A stretch of DNA of 39,123 nt from an uncultured Bacilli bacterium (lineage in GTDB: Bacteria > Bacillota_I > Bacilli_A > RFN20 > CAG-826). Under the pieces are notes generated by a model. It did no database searches. It worked only from the letters and a program-made list of their open reading frames with translations, and was not told the DNA's origin. The position numbers and the translations under genes are program-made. The DNA is taken from contig CALVXH010000006.1 in assembly GCA_944368945.1 (NCBI GenBank), positions 1 to 39,123 of the forward strand, in the 5' to 3' direction. Positions 8,433 through 15,905 of the stretch are shown piece by piece (the first letter of the stretch is position 1; each line of letters opens with the position of its first letter).

Positions 8433-11069
8433 ATGCTTAAAAGAAAGAAAATTTTATTTGTATTAGGTTTATCTTTTCTTTTAGTGGGATGTCAAAAAAC
8501 AACCATCAATGATGATAATGTTAATACGCCTCCTACACCGAGTGATCCTGATGGTGAGACACCAGAAAATCCAGGAACTACACCAGAAGAACCTGATACA
8601 CCTGATGATGAACCAAGTGCACCAACATTTAATTCTGATGATATTTTAGAATTTAGTGGAACCTATTTTGACAAAAATCAAACTCTTACGATAGATGATA
8701 ATGGAGTTAAATTAGGAACAAATAAAAGTCTAACAATTACAAATATTCAAAAAGAAAAAGTTGGAGGTCTTTTAGGTTTAAGAGAGCAAACAGTTGCTTA
8801 TTTAAAAGATGATGCAGGACTAGAATATAGAATGTTATATTCTTCTAGTTTAATGTACACACTTGAATTAGAGGTTAAAGAGGATAATAAATATACAGTT
8901 GTTAATGATTTCCAACCAGGGAATGAAGCATTAAAAGGTGTATTTAGTGCTTATGGCGATGGAGATGACTATAATTTTAATTTCTATTTCGGCAATGAAT
9001 TTGATAATACTTATGGAGCCTTCCGCTTAAATTATGGAAGTAAATCACTTTCTAAATCAGCTGATTCATTTTATTATAAAACAAGCTTTTTCGATTTAAA
9101 TGGAACTAAATCATTTGCTTTATCTATCTATGATTATTCAGATAATTATTTATATGGAAACTATGTATATCAATTAATGAGTGATGGTAGTGCCATTTTA
9201 TATGATATTGATAATAAAATGGATGGATATTATAGCGATCCTGCTGCTTTAAAAGATGACTACTTTTTTGAAGATGGCACAGTTGTCAATCTTCAAGCTG
9301 ATGTTGATTCTAAAACTTTAACTTATAAGGATGTTACTTATAACTATACATATACATTTGATGGAGAAGGACAAGTATTTACTTTAACAAGCGAAGGACA
9401 TGAAAATGTAGTTATTCGTCCTGATATTTATGGCGCTACATTTATTGAGGGTGATGAAACAAAGTATGCTGCCTTTGATACATTAAACTATTTTGAAAAT
9501 TATACATTTAGTAATGAGGATTTTTCATTCGCTTATGAATATGATTTGTGGGAAGATAATTATAGTTTATTAGTTAATGGAGAACTCACTGATTATAAAT
9601 TTGTAATTTTTGATGGAAGAAAATCTTTTGCTCTTACTCTTAATGGAATTGAATATACTATAAGTCCAGAAAAATATACTGTTGCTTTAAAGGTTACAAC
9701 AGCAGATGGAACAACTAAATATTTAACAAATGAAACTCTCTATAAGAGTCAATTCGTTAATTCATTTATTAGTTTGACTGATGGTACTTTAGGTTCTCTT
9801 TCAATTGATGATACTTTAGCAGTAAAACTAAATGAAAAGACTGCAAAAGGCGCTTTAAAATATGAACCTGGGATGAATAATCCTACATTAGCATTTAGTA
9901 TAGATTCGACTAACTATGAATTAAAAACACTCAATAGTACAAGTGGAATTTTTGAATTAAGTGATGGAACAACTTCGACTCATTTCTTTGAAAAAGAATT
10001 CATTGAAAATGGCTATGGAGACTATACAAAGAAAGTAGATAAAGATATTAAATTAGAGGCAACTACAATTACTTATTATGGCGATAAAGTTAATTATGAT
10101 TTAGTTGCTGAATATGATAGTAGTTCATTTAGTTACATACTTAAGATTTTATTTACTATTGATGGAGTAACTCATAAATTAGGCTTTCATACAAGTTATG
10201 TTTTAAGCGAAGATATGTTAGATGCTAGTGGGGAACTCATTGATCAAACAACTTATATTCCTTATGAATATTACGAGGATTTAATTGGAACATATTATTT
10301 TGATGGTGCTTATGGCCCAGAAAAATTTAAATTAACTAATGATGGTCATTTCTTTGCCGATACGTTAAATAAAGAAACAGGAGAACTTAAAGAGGTTGAG
10401 TACGCTTATAGATTAACTATGATACGTAATACCACAACTGGTTTATTACAAGCTGTAATTGGATTTGAAGCAGTAGAAAATACATTCGTTCTTTTGTATA
10501 AAGTTGAAAATGGATTGCTTTCATTTAGCTCAGTCTATACTAGAGAAGATTTATTTAATGTTCGTGGTGTTTATGCTACAAGTGATAATTCTACAGTAGT
10601 TCACATGGTTGATAATGTTGTCTATATTAATGGTGATGAATATTCAATTACAAATGTAGAAACATTAACTAATGGTGTAAAATTCGATACTGCTTCTGGT
10701 GGATTTAGTTTAAGTATTTTAGAAGATGGAACTTTAACTCTTAATGACGGAACTAGCGAATCATCATTAACAAAGATTGATTTTGACTTTAGTTCTTTTG
10801 TTGGCGATTATTCATCTCAATCGACTTCAGGTGCGACAGTAAAATTTGAAGCAGTAGTCGATCCAATGACTAATGTTACTACATATAAGCTTAATAAAAA
10901 TGGCATGGCTCTAAGTTATGTTATTACTTCTTACGAAGGACATGTAGCTCTTAAGTTTACTGACATAAGTGGTACTTATTATTTATATAATGATGGTACA
11001 AAGGTTGTTTATGTAGAGGAAGCTGGTGGCTTATTACCTCCACCTCCACCACCTCCACCATTAATGTAA
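8433..11069 (+). CDS. Large surface lipoprotein ending in eight prolines, unknown function
   Basis: An 878-residue predicted lipoprotein (signal peptide, lipobox LVGC). A Pro/Glu/Asp/Thr-rich spacer covers about 28-65. The rest is beta-rich, with recurring 'GTY/GDY...L.. DG' units, for example FSGTYFDKNQTLTI, LIGTYYFDG, FVGDYSSQS and ISGTYYLYNDG, which suggests several related beta-barrel or sandwich modules. I recognise no catalytic domain. The C terminus reads GGLL, eight prolines, then LM: the prolines come from alternating CCT/CCA codons and should make translation depend on EF-P. AAAGGAG lies before the ATG, and a TATACT at 8395-8400 may be a -10 box. It sits next to the GHKL sensor, so it may be a glycan-binding or signalling surface protein (inference). 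Confidence 0.8.
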   Translation: MLKRKKILFVLGLSFLLVGCQKTTINDDNVNTPPTPSDPDGETPENPGTTPEEPDTPDDEPSAPTFNSDDILEFSGTYFDKNQTLTIDDNGVKLGTNKSLTITNIQKEKVGGLLGLREQTVAYLKDDAGLEYRMLYSSSLMYTLELEVKEDNKYTVVNDFQPGNEALKGVFSAYGDGDDYNFNFYFGNEFDNTYGAFRLNYGSKSLSKSADSFYYKTSFFDLNGTKSFALSIYDYSDNYLYGNYVYQLMSDGSAILYDIDNKMDGYYSDPAALKDDYFFEDGTVVNLQADVDSKTLTYKDVTYNYTYTFDGEGQVFTLTSEGHENVVIRPDIYGATFIEGDETKYAAFDTLNYFENYTFSNEDFSFAYEYDLWEDNYSLLVNGELTDYKFVIFDGRKSFALTLNGIEYTISPEKYTVALKVTTADGTTKYLTNETLYKSQFVNSFISLTDGTLGSLSIDDTLAVKLNEKTAKGALKYEPGMNNPTLAFSIDSTNYELKTLNSTSGIFELSDGTTSTHFFEKEFIENGYGDYTKKVDKDIKLEATTITYYGDKVNYDLVAEYDSSSFSYILKILFTIDGVTHKLGFHTSYVLSEDMLDASGELIDQTTYIPYEYYEDLIGTYYFDGAYGPEKFKLTNDGHFFADTLNKETGELKEVEYAYRLTMIRNTTTGLLQAVIGFEAVENTFVLLYKVENGLLSFSSVYTREDLFNVRGVYATSDNSTVVHMVDNVVYINGDEYSITNVETLTNGVKFDTASGGFSLSILEDGTLTLNDGTSESSLTKIDFDFSSFVGDYSSQSTSGATVKFEAVVDPMTNVTTYKLNKNGMALSYVITSYEGHVALKFTDISGTYYLYNDGTKVVYVEEAGGLLPPPPPPPPLM

Positions 11070-11077
11070 AAAACAAA

Positions 11078-11105
11078 AAAGTGGCAGTTTTGCCACTCTT
11101 TTGTT
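11078..11105 (+). terminator. Terminator after the polyproline lipoprotein
   Basis: GTGGCA (11081-11086) pairs with TGCCAC (11091-11096) across GTTT. It is flanked by an A run and followed by TCTTTTG. Confidence 0.8.
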
Positions 11106-11486
11106 GTAATTAAGATACTTTTTGTTAATTATTCTAAATTTTGACTTTTTGATTAATAATAAAAAATAAATAAGATTCTTATTAAATAAGTCTTCTTTAT
11201 TTATACTTTAATACATTCATAGATTACATAAATAAAAAAAGAAATCCAATAAGGATTCCCATATAATCTAAATTGTTTTGTGATTTAACCGCAGAATTAA
11301 GAATTTATCCTAACCTGTGTCGTATTGAAACAATTAAATCACTTACAAGCAATATATTAGTCTATTTATAAATATTTGCAATAGAAAAATGAATGATTTA
11401 CATTTTTTTAACAATTTTGCGAATTACTTTCGAAATTAATATTGAAAATTAAATTAGTTTCATTTGAAAGAAAAAATAGTTATTTA
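11106..11486. other. Gene-free AT-rich stretch with a structured core
   Basis: No ORF worth calling lies here. The middle holds two interleaved inverted repeats and, on the minus strand, a terminator-like hairpin (listed separately). The remainder is AT-rich, with scattered TTTCGAAA-like words near 11429 and no other clear structure. Confidence 0.6.
11234..11342 (-). ncRNA. Candidate small structured RNA with pseudoknot-type pairing and a terminator
   Basis: Two complementary pairs are interleaved: AATTGTTT (11271-11278) with AAACAATT (11328-11335), and GTGATTTAA (11280-11288) with TTAAATCAC (11334-11342). The order a-b-a'-b' is that of an H-type pseudoknot; the second elements share two bases. 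On the minus strand the element is followed by a hairpin (GGGAATCC/GGATTTC, 11241-11260) and a run of seven T (11234-11240), as a terminated small RNA would be. It could instead be a plus-strand leader of the ECF gene. No known RNA family was recognised. Confidence 0.35.
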
Positions 11487-11552
11487 TTTTCGTTTCGTTA
11501 AAAATTATTTGACAAAGTGTAAGTAGTAGTATTTTAATCGTAATTGAGAGGA
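11487..11552 (+). promoter_or_regulatory. Promoter, candidate DeoR-type operator and RBS of the ECF gene
   Basis: TTTTCGTTTCGTTAA (11487-11501) resembles operators of AgaR-like DeoR regulators, which contain repeated TTTCRTTT words. It abuts a TTGACA -35 (11509-11514), with TTTAAT (11533-11538) as -10 at 18-base spacing. GAGAGGA (11546-11552) is the ribosome-binding site. Confidence 0.6.
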
Positions 11553-11559
11553 ATAAAAT

Positions 11560-12201
11560 ATGACAAAAACACAATTACAAATTAACAAAATATGTTTAGC
11601 AGCTTTATTTCTTGCTTTAGGATGGCTGATGCCTTTTTTGACGGGACAAATTAAGGAATTTGGAAGTATGCTTTTACCAATGCATTTACCAGTAATGATT
11701 TCAGGGTTTGTACTTGGACCAATTTATGGTGCTTTTATTGGATTTATTACGCCATTAACTAGATCATTAATCTTTGGCATGCCTAACTTATTGCCAACAG
11801 CTTTAGCTATGTGCTTTGAACTTATGACTTATGGATTTATTTGTGGGGGATTATTCATATTCTTATCTAAATATGTTAGAAAATTACCTACAATTGTTAA
11901 TATCTATATATCATTAATTAGCGCAATGATTATTGGTAGATGTATTTGGGGCTTGGCTTATTTCTTATTTAATTTTGCGGTTGCTGATGCGGCACCTTTT
12001 ACTTTAAACTATTTCTTAGTATCTGGATTTGCTAATGCATGGCCTGGAATTATTCTTCAATTAGTTTTAATTCCTTCTTTAATTCAATTACTATATTCAC
12101 AAAAATTAATTCAAAAGATGTTACCTGATTATGCAAGAGTGTTTAAAAAGTGGAGAAATAAAGAAGTTAGTAGCGAAGATTCAATCAATACTCAAGAATA
12201 A
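11560..12201 (+). CDS. ECF-transporter S component, substrate unknown
   Basis: A 213-residue integral membrane protein with about six hydrophobic helices. The first helix contains ALFLALG, like the small-residue motif S components use to dock on EcfT. It also has LLPMHLPVMISGFVLGP followed by GAFIGFITPLTRS, typical of vitamin-type substrate-capture proteins. It would use a shared EcfA/A'/T energy module, which is not in this window. The tail is basic and hydrophilic. The reading frame of a P-loop kinase overlaps its last 71 bases, so uptake is probably followed by phosphorylation. The substrate could be a vitamin, nucleoside or precursor; I cannot tell which from sequence alone. The candidate DeoR-type operator upstream suggests co-regulation with the sugar genes. 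Confidence 0.85.
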   Translation: MTKTQLQINKICLAALFLALGWLMPFLTGQIKEFGSMLLPMHLPVMISGFVLGPIYGAFIGFITPLTRSLIFGMPNLLPTALAMCFELMTYGFICGGLFIFLSKYVRKLPTIVNIYISLISAMIIGRCIWGLAYFLFNFAVADAAPFTLNYFLVSGFANAWPGIILQLVLIPSLIQLLYSQKLIQKMLPDYARVFKKWRNKEVSSEDSINTQE

Positions 12202-12703
12202 AAAAGATTGTATTATTGCTATCGATGGAATGTGTGCTAGTGGAAAAACTACCTTAGCTAGTGAACTAGCACACTTTTTTGATTGTAATATAGTTCATAT
12301 GGATGATTTTTATTATCCAAGAGGAATAATTGATTTATCTAAATCAAATGATGGAAATATTAATTTAATAAGATTAAGAGAAGAAATTATAAATAAAATT
12401 CATGATGATAGTTTTATTTATAATGTTTTTTCTTGTAAAGAACAAAAAATAGTTTCATCAAAAATAATAGAACATAAAGAATTAACTATTGTTGAGGGTA
12501 GTTATTCATTGAATCCTTTCTTGGGTCATTATTATGATATAAGTATCTTTTTAAAAGTAGATGAAGACGAACAATTAAGAAGACTAAAAGTAAGAAATCC
12601 ACGTAACTTTAATGACTTTACAAATAAATGGATTATACTAGAAAAACGTTATAATAAATACTATTTAATAGAAAAAAATGCAAATATTTTAATGCACTCA
12701 TAA
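12131..12703 (+). CDS. Uridine-kinase-like P-loop kinase, substrate unknown
   Basis: Up to 190 residues. The Walker A loop GMCASGKTT (residues 33-41) follows CIIAID. HMDDFYYPRG matches the substrate/Mg loop of the uridine kinase/phosphoribulokinase family. ELTIVEGSYSLNP is the 'E-G' strand, and RRLKVRNPRNF looks like the lid region. It probably phosphorylates a small hydroxyl compound in the cytoplasm, plausibly the one imported by the adjacent S component. The annotated ATG has no Shine-Dalgarno sequence and lies 71 bases inside the ECF gene. The next in-frame ATG falls inside the P-loop, so the true start is at or near 12131, or at a rare codon shortly after. Smaller than type I pantothenate kinase, which belongs to the same superfamily. 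Confidence 0.82.
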   Translation: MQECLKSGEIKKLVAKIQSILKNKKDCIIAIDGMCASGKTTLASELAHFFDCNIVHMDDFYYPRGIIDLSKSNDGNINLIRLREEIINKIHDDSFIYNVFSCKEQKIVSSKIIEHKELTIVEGSYSLNPFLGHYYDISIFLKVDEDEQLRRLKVRNPRNFNDFTNKWIILEKRYNKYYLIEKNANILMHS

Positions 12704-12731
12704 TAAATAATTTCAATCGAAAGTTTTTTAC

Positions 12732-12750
12732 ATTATATTCGAAATATAAT
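12732..12750. promoter_or_regulatory. Palindrome upstream of the TIM-LarA-NagB-ABC operon
   Basis: ATTATATT and AATATAAT are perfect eight-base arms around CGA. TTTCG words also occur at 12777 and 12798 in this 136-base gap. A transcription-factor site is likely; which factor binds is unknown. Confidence 0.45.
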
Positions 12751-12823
12751 TCGATAAAAAATATAAATAATCAATGTTTCGTATATTGCTTTATTAGTTT
12801 CGAGGCTATATGATTTAAGTAAA

Positions 12824-12837
12824 TGTAAGGGCTTACA
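12824..12837. promoter_or_regulatory. cre-like palindrome overlapping the RBS of the TIM-like gene
   Basis: TGTAAGGGCTTACA has perfect TGTAAG/CTTACA arms and fits the cre consensus except at one central base. The AAGGG within it is also the Shine-Dalgarno sequence for the GTG start at 12840. A bound repressor would sit inside the transcribed leader and act as a roadblock. Confidence 0.5.
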
Positions 12838-12839
12838 CA

Positions 12840-13658
12840 GTGAAAAAAATTTATTTAAATCTAAAAAGATTTGATATACCAAAAAGTTTCGATGGTATAT
12901 CAAAATTTGAAAGAAACGAAACTTATGGATCTACGATTACAACTGGAATTGAAAAAATGAATCTCAATTTACCAGTAACAATCTATTTTCAAGAATCAAA
13001 TCTTTTGCCAGCTTTAAGTGTGGCAAAAAACGTTAGAATTGGATGCCAAAGTGTTCACTTTGAAGATGTTAAAAAAGGTGGTAGCTTTGGTGCTTTTACC
13101 ACATTTAGAACTGCTAAAGCGATGAAGGCTATTAATGTTAGTGACACTATAATTGGCCATTGTGAAGAAAGAAAATATTTATCATATTTATTATCTTTAG
13201 GTGGTCCAAATGGCGATATAAATAAAATTCTAAATGAAGAAATTAAAAGAGCTCAAGAAGCCGGTTTAGAAGTTTTATATTGCATTGGCGAAAAGGCTGA
13301 AGAGCAAGAACATAAATATGATGTACTAAGACATCAATTAGAAGTCGGGTTAAAAGATGTTGATTTATCAAAAATTACAATTGCTTATGAACCTGTATGG
13401 GCAATTGGACCTGGAAAAGTACCTCCAGGAAAAGAATATATAGAGGATATTGCAAAATTTGTAAAAAGTGTAGTTGATTGCCCTATTGTCTATGGCGGGG
13501 GATTAAAAATGGAAAATGCTGAAATGATTGCATCAATTCCAGAAGTAGATGGTGGATTAATTGCGTTGACTAAATTTGGAGCAGACTTTGGATTTACGTT
13601 AGAAGATTTTGAAAAAATAGTATTAACTTACGAGAAAGGATTAAAAAATGAAGGTTAA
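12840..13658 (+). CDS. Triosephosphate-isomerase-like enzyme with altered phosphate-binding loops
   Basis: A 272-residue TIM-barrel protein starting at GTG, eight bases after AAGGG. The three catalytic residues of triosephosphate isomerase are present: Lys9 (LNLKRF), His107 (IIGHCEER) and Glu184 (AYEPVWAIGPGK). Changes lie in the phosphate grip: loop 7 reads YGGGLKMENA where YGGS is usual, loop 8 reads DGGLIALTKFG where the GLVGGASL-type motif is expected, and loop 6 continues PGKVPPG. It is therefore probably a paralogue acting on another ketose/aldose pair, as seen with the TIM-like isomerases of erythritol catabolism, and not the glycolytic enzyme. First gene of a six-gene operon; its end overlaps the LarA-like gene by 11 bases. 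Confidence 0.85.
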   Translation: MKKIYLNLKRFDIPKSFDGISKFERNETYGSTITTGIEKMNLNLPVTIYFQESNLLPALSVAKNVRIGCQSVHFEDVKKGGSFGAFTTFRTAKAMKAINVSDTIIGHCEERKYLSYLLSLGGPNGDINKILNEEIKRAQEAGLEVLYCIGEKAEEQEHKYDVLRHQLEVGLKDVDLSKITIAYEPVWAIGPGKVPPGKEYIEDIAKFVKSVVDCPIVYGGGLKMENAEMIASIPEVDGGLIALTKFGADFGFTLEDFEKIVLTYEKGLKNEG

Positions 13659-15078
13659 ATTAGAATATGGTGATGGCCAAGTTGAAGTAGAAGTCCCAGA
13701 GGGTAGTGATATTTTTGAAACTGGTGTCACTGTAAAGGATCCTGAAGGAATTAAAGATGTAAAGAAGGCTACTCTAGATGCTTTAACTCATCCACTCGAT
13801 ATGGAACCAATTAATAAACTTGTTCATAAAGGAAGCAAAGTTACAATTGTTTTCCCTGACAAGGTTAAGGGTGGCTTCCAAGAAGACTCACATCGTAAAA
13901 CTTCAATACCATTAATTATTGATGAATGCTTAAAGTGTGGTGTTGATGAAAAAGATATTTTATTAATATGTTCAAATGGCTTACATAGAAAAAATAAGCC
14001 TGAAGAAATAAGAAGAATTCTAGGAGATGCTATCTTTGATAGATTTTATCCAAAAGGACAAATTATTAATCATGATAGTGAAGATTGGGATCATCTAGTT
14101 GATTGTGGTTATGAACCAAAATATGGAGCAAAGGTTGTATTAAATAAATATGTTTATGATAGCGATGTTTGCTTCTTAATTGGACATGCACAAGGAAATC
14201 CTTATGGCGGATATAGTGGAGGATATAAGCACTGCGCCACAGGAATTTCTAACTGGGAATGTATCTCTTCACATCACTGCCCAGCTGTTATGCATCAACC
14301 AGACTTTGTACCAGTTTCATCTCATTCATTGATGAGAAAGAAATTTGATGCAATTGGTGAATGGATGGAGCATAGCATGGGCAAAAAATTCTTCTGTGTC
14401 GATGCAGTTTTAGATTCATTTTCACATCAAATAGCTGTTTTTGCAGGAGAAGCTCATAGAGTTCAAGAAGAATCCTGGAAAATTGCTGATAAACGTACTT
14501 ATGTCAAATGGGCAAAGAAAAAATATGATGTTATTATCTTTGGTTTACCAAATGATTTCCAATATGGTACTAGACAAGGTAGAAATCCAATTCTTGTTGA
14601 GCAAGCTATATCAGCTCAAGTTATTAGACTTAAAAGAGTAATGAGCGAAAATCCAGTTATTATCGCTTTAGCTCAATGTGATGGTGACTTTGGAGATGAA
14701 GAGTTCCCAGCTATGAAAGATGTTTATGACTATTTCCAAAAAGCCGGTAACACTCTTCCAGAAATTGAAAATTATTATCCAAAAATGGATAACGCTAAAT
14801 ATATTGAGATGTATCGTCATCATTATGCATTCCATCCATATCATGCTTTCTCAATGATCTCATGTGCACATATTGCCGAAAGAGATTGTAAGGCTGTTTA
14901 TATCGTTGGTGCTAAAGCTCCAGGAACAGCAAGGGAAATGGGAATGAAAACAAGAAGCACAGTTATGGAAGCATTCAAAGATGCTAAGAAGTTTGTTGGC
15001 GAACATCCTAATGTACTTGTTCTTCCAATGACATTTAAAAGACCATCAGTACATTTATGTATGGAGGATGAAAAATAA
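13648..15078 (+). CDS. LarA-family protein (nickel-pincer racemase/epimerase-like) with an altered catalytic histidine
   Basis: Full length, 476 residues, somewhat longer than lactate racemase. The family signatures are visible: an FPDKVKGG segment (D-x-x-R region, with Lys for Arg), CSNGLHRKN (the histidine corresponding to His108), GGYSGGYKH with Lys194 where LarA attaches its nickel-pincer cofactor (Lys184), and a downstream SSHH near the nickel-ligand His200 position. In the GHAQGNPYGGYSGG segment, Asn184 occupies the place of the second catalytic histidine (His174). LarA relatives include epimerases of several 2-hydroxy acids, including sugar acids. No larB, larC or larE cofactor genes are in the window. 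AAAGGA precedes the start; it sits between TIM-like and NagB-like genes, so a sugar-acid or related substrate is plausible (inference). Confidence 0.85.
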   Translation: MKVKLEYGDGQVEVEVPEGSDIFETGVTVKDPEGIKDVKKATLDALTHPLDMEPINKLVHKGSKVTIVFPDKVKGGFQEDSHRKTSIPLIIDECLKCGVDEKDILLICSNGLHRKNKPEEIRRILGDAIFDRFYPKGQIINHDSEDWDHLVDCGYEPKYGAKVVLNKYVYDSDVCFLIGHAQGNPYGGYSGGYKHCATGISNWECISSHHCPAVMHQPDFVPVSSHSLMRKKFDAIGEWMEHSMGKKFFCVDAVLDSFSHQIAVFAGEAHRVQEESWKIADKRTYVKWAKKKYDVIIFGLPNDFQYGTRQGRNPILVEQAISAQVIRLKRVMSENPVIIALAQCDGDFGDEEFPAMKDVYDYFQKAGNTLPEIENYYPKMDNAKYIEMYRHHYAFHPYHAFSMISCAHIAERDCKAVYIVGAKAPGTAREMGMKTRSTVMEAFKDAKKFVGEHPNVLVLPMTFKRPSVHLCMEDEK

Positions 15079-15896
15079 TGGAAGAAAAGATTTTACATAT
15101 CAAAGGTGATGATCTTAAAAAAGGTAAAGTACCTATTGATATTTATAAAGATAAAGAATCAACATTTAAAGCAATGGCTGACTTAATGTGTGATACAATT
15201 GTTGAAAATAATAAAAAACAACGCAAAACCTTATTTATTTGTCCGTTAGGACCTATTGGCCAATATAAATATTTTGCAGAAAGAGTTAATAAAGAAAAAA
15301 TTAATTTAAAAGAAGTAACATTCATAAATATGGATGAATACATGTTAGATGAACATACAATTGCTGGAACAGACTTTAAATTATCTTTCAAAAAAACAAT
15401 GTATGAACTCTGTTACGATAAAATTGATAAAGAGTTAGTAATGCCAGAGAGTCAAAGAATATTCCCAACTCTTGATAATGCAGATTATATTGATGAGGTA
15501 ATAAAAAAACATGGTGGAGTAGATATATGCTTTGGTGGAATTGGAATTACCGGACATATGGCATTTAATGAACCTCCATTCGAAGATGAAAAAGTTTCTG
15601 AAAAAGAATTTGTATCATCAAGAACAAGAGTAGTCAAAATTACTGAAGCTACAAGAGTTGTCAATTCTATGGATGACTTTGATGGAGCATATTACATGAT
15701 GCCAAAATATGCAATTACAATTGGCTTAAAAGAAATATTAGAGAGTAAAAAAATTCGTTTATATTGCTTTAGAAATTGGCATAGATCAGTCGTTAGACGT
15801 GCAAGTTTTGGAGAATGCAGCATAGATTTTCCTGCCTCCTTGCTCCAAAAGCACAAAGATGCAAGAATCGGAATTAGTGAAGAACTCGCTAAATAG
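15078..15896 (+). CDS. NagB/6-phosphogluconolactonase-superfamily isomerase-like enzyme, divergent
   Basis: A 272-residue relative of glucosamine-6-phosphate deaminase. Recognisable blocks are FINMDEYML (Asp86, equivalent to NagB Asp72), GGIGITGHMAFNEP (His160 and Glu165, equivalent to His143 and Glu148), SSRTRVV, AITIGLKEIL and PASLLQKH. Two departures stand out: Thr158 replaces the Asp141 of the DGH motif, and CPLGPIG replaces the usual phosphate-binding GSTP-type loop. Substrate and perhaps reaction probably differ from classic deamination. The start ATG shares its A with the LarA stop (TAATG), so the two are translationally coupled. The permease follows after nine bases. It could supply the isomerase or deaminase step after the neighbouring NagA, but it lies in a different operon. 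Confidence 0.85.
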   Translation: MEEKILHIKGDDLKKGKVPIDIYKDKESTFKAMADLMCDTIVENNKKQRKTLFICPLGPIGQYKYFAERVNKEKINLKEVTFINMDEYMLDEHTIAGTDFKLSFKKTMYELCYDKIDKELVMPESQRIFPTLDNADYIDEVIKKHGGVDICFGGIGITGHMAFNEPPFEDEKVSEKEFVSSRTRVVKITEATRVVNSMDDFDGAYYMMPKYAITIGLKEILESKKIRLYCFRNWHRSVVRRASFGECSIDFPASLLQKHKDARIGISEELAK

Positions 15897-15905
15897 GAGA
15901 AAATT

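Noticed and set aside
12131-12703. Kinase called as type I pantothenate kinase
   Set aside because: The P-loop family fits, but the protein is far shorter than CoaA and lacks its recognisable motifs; substrate left open.
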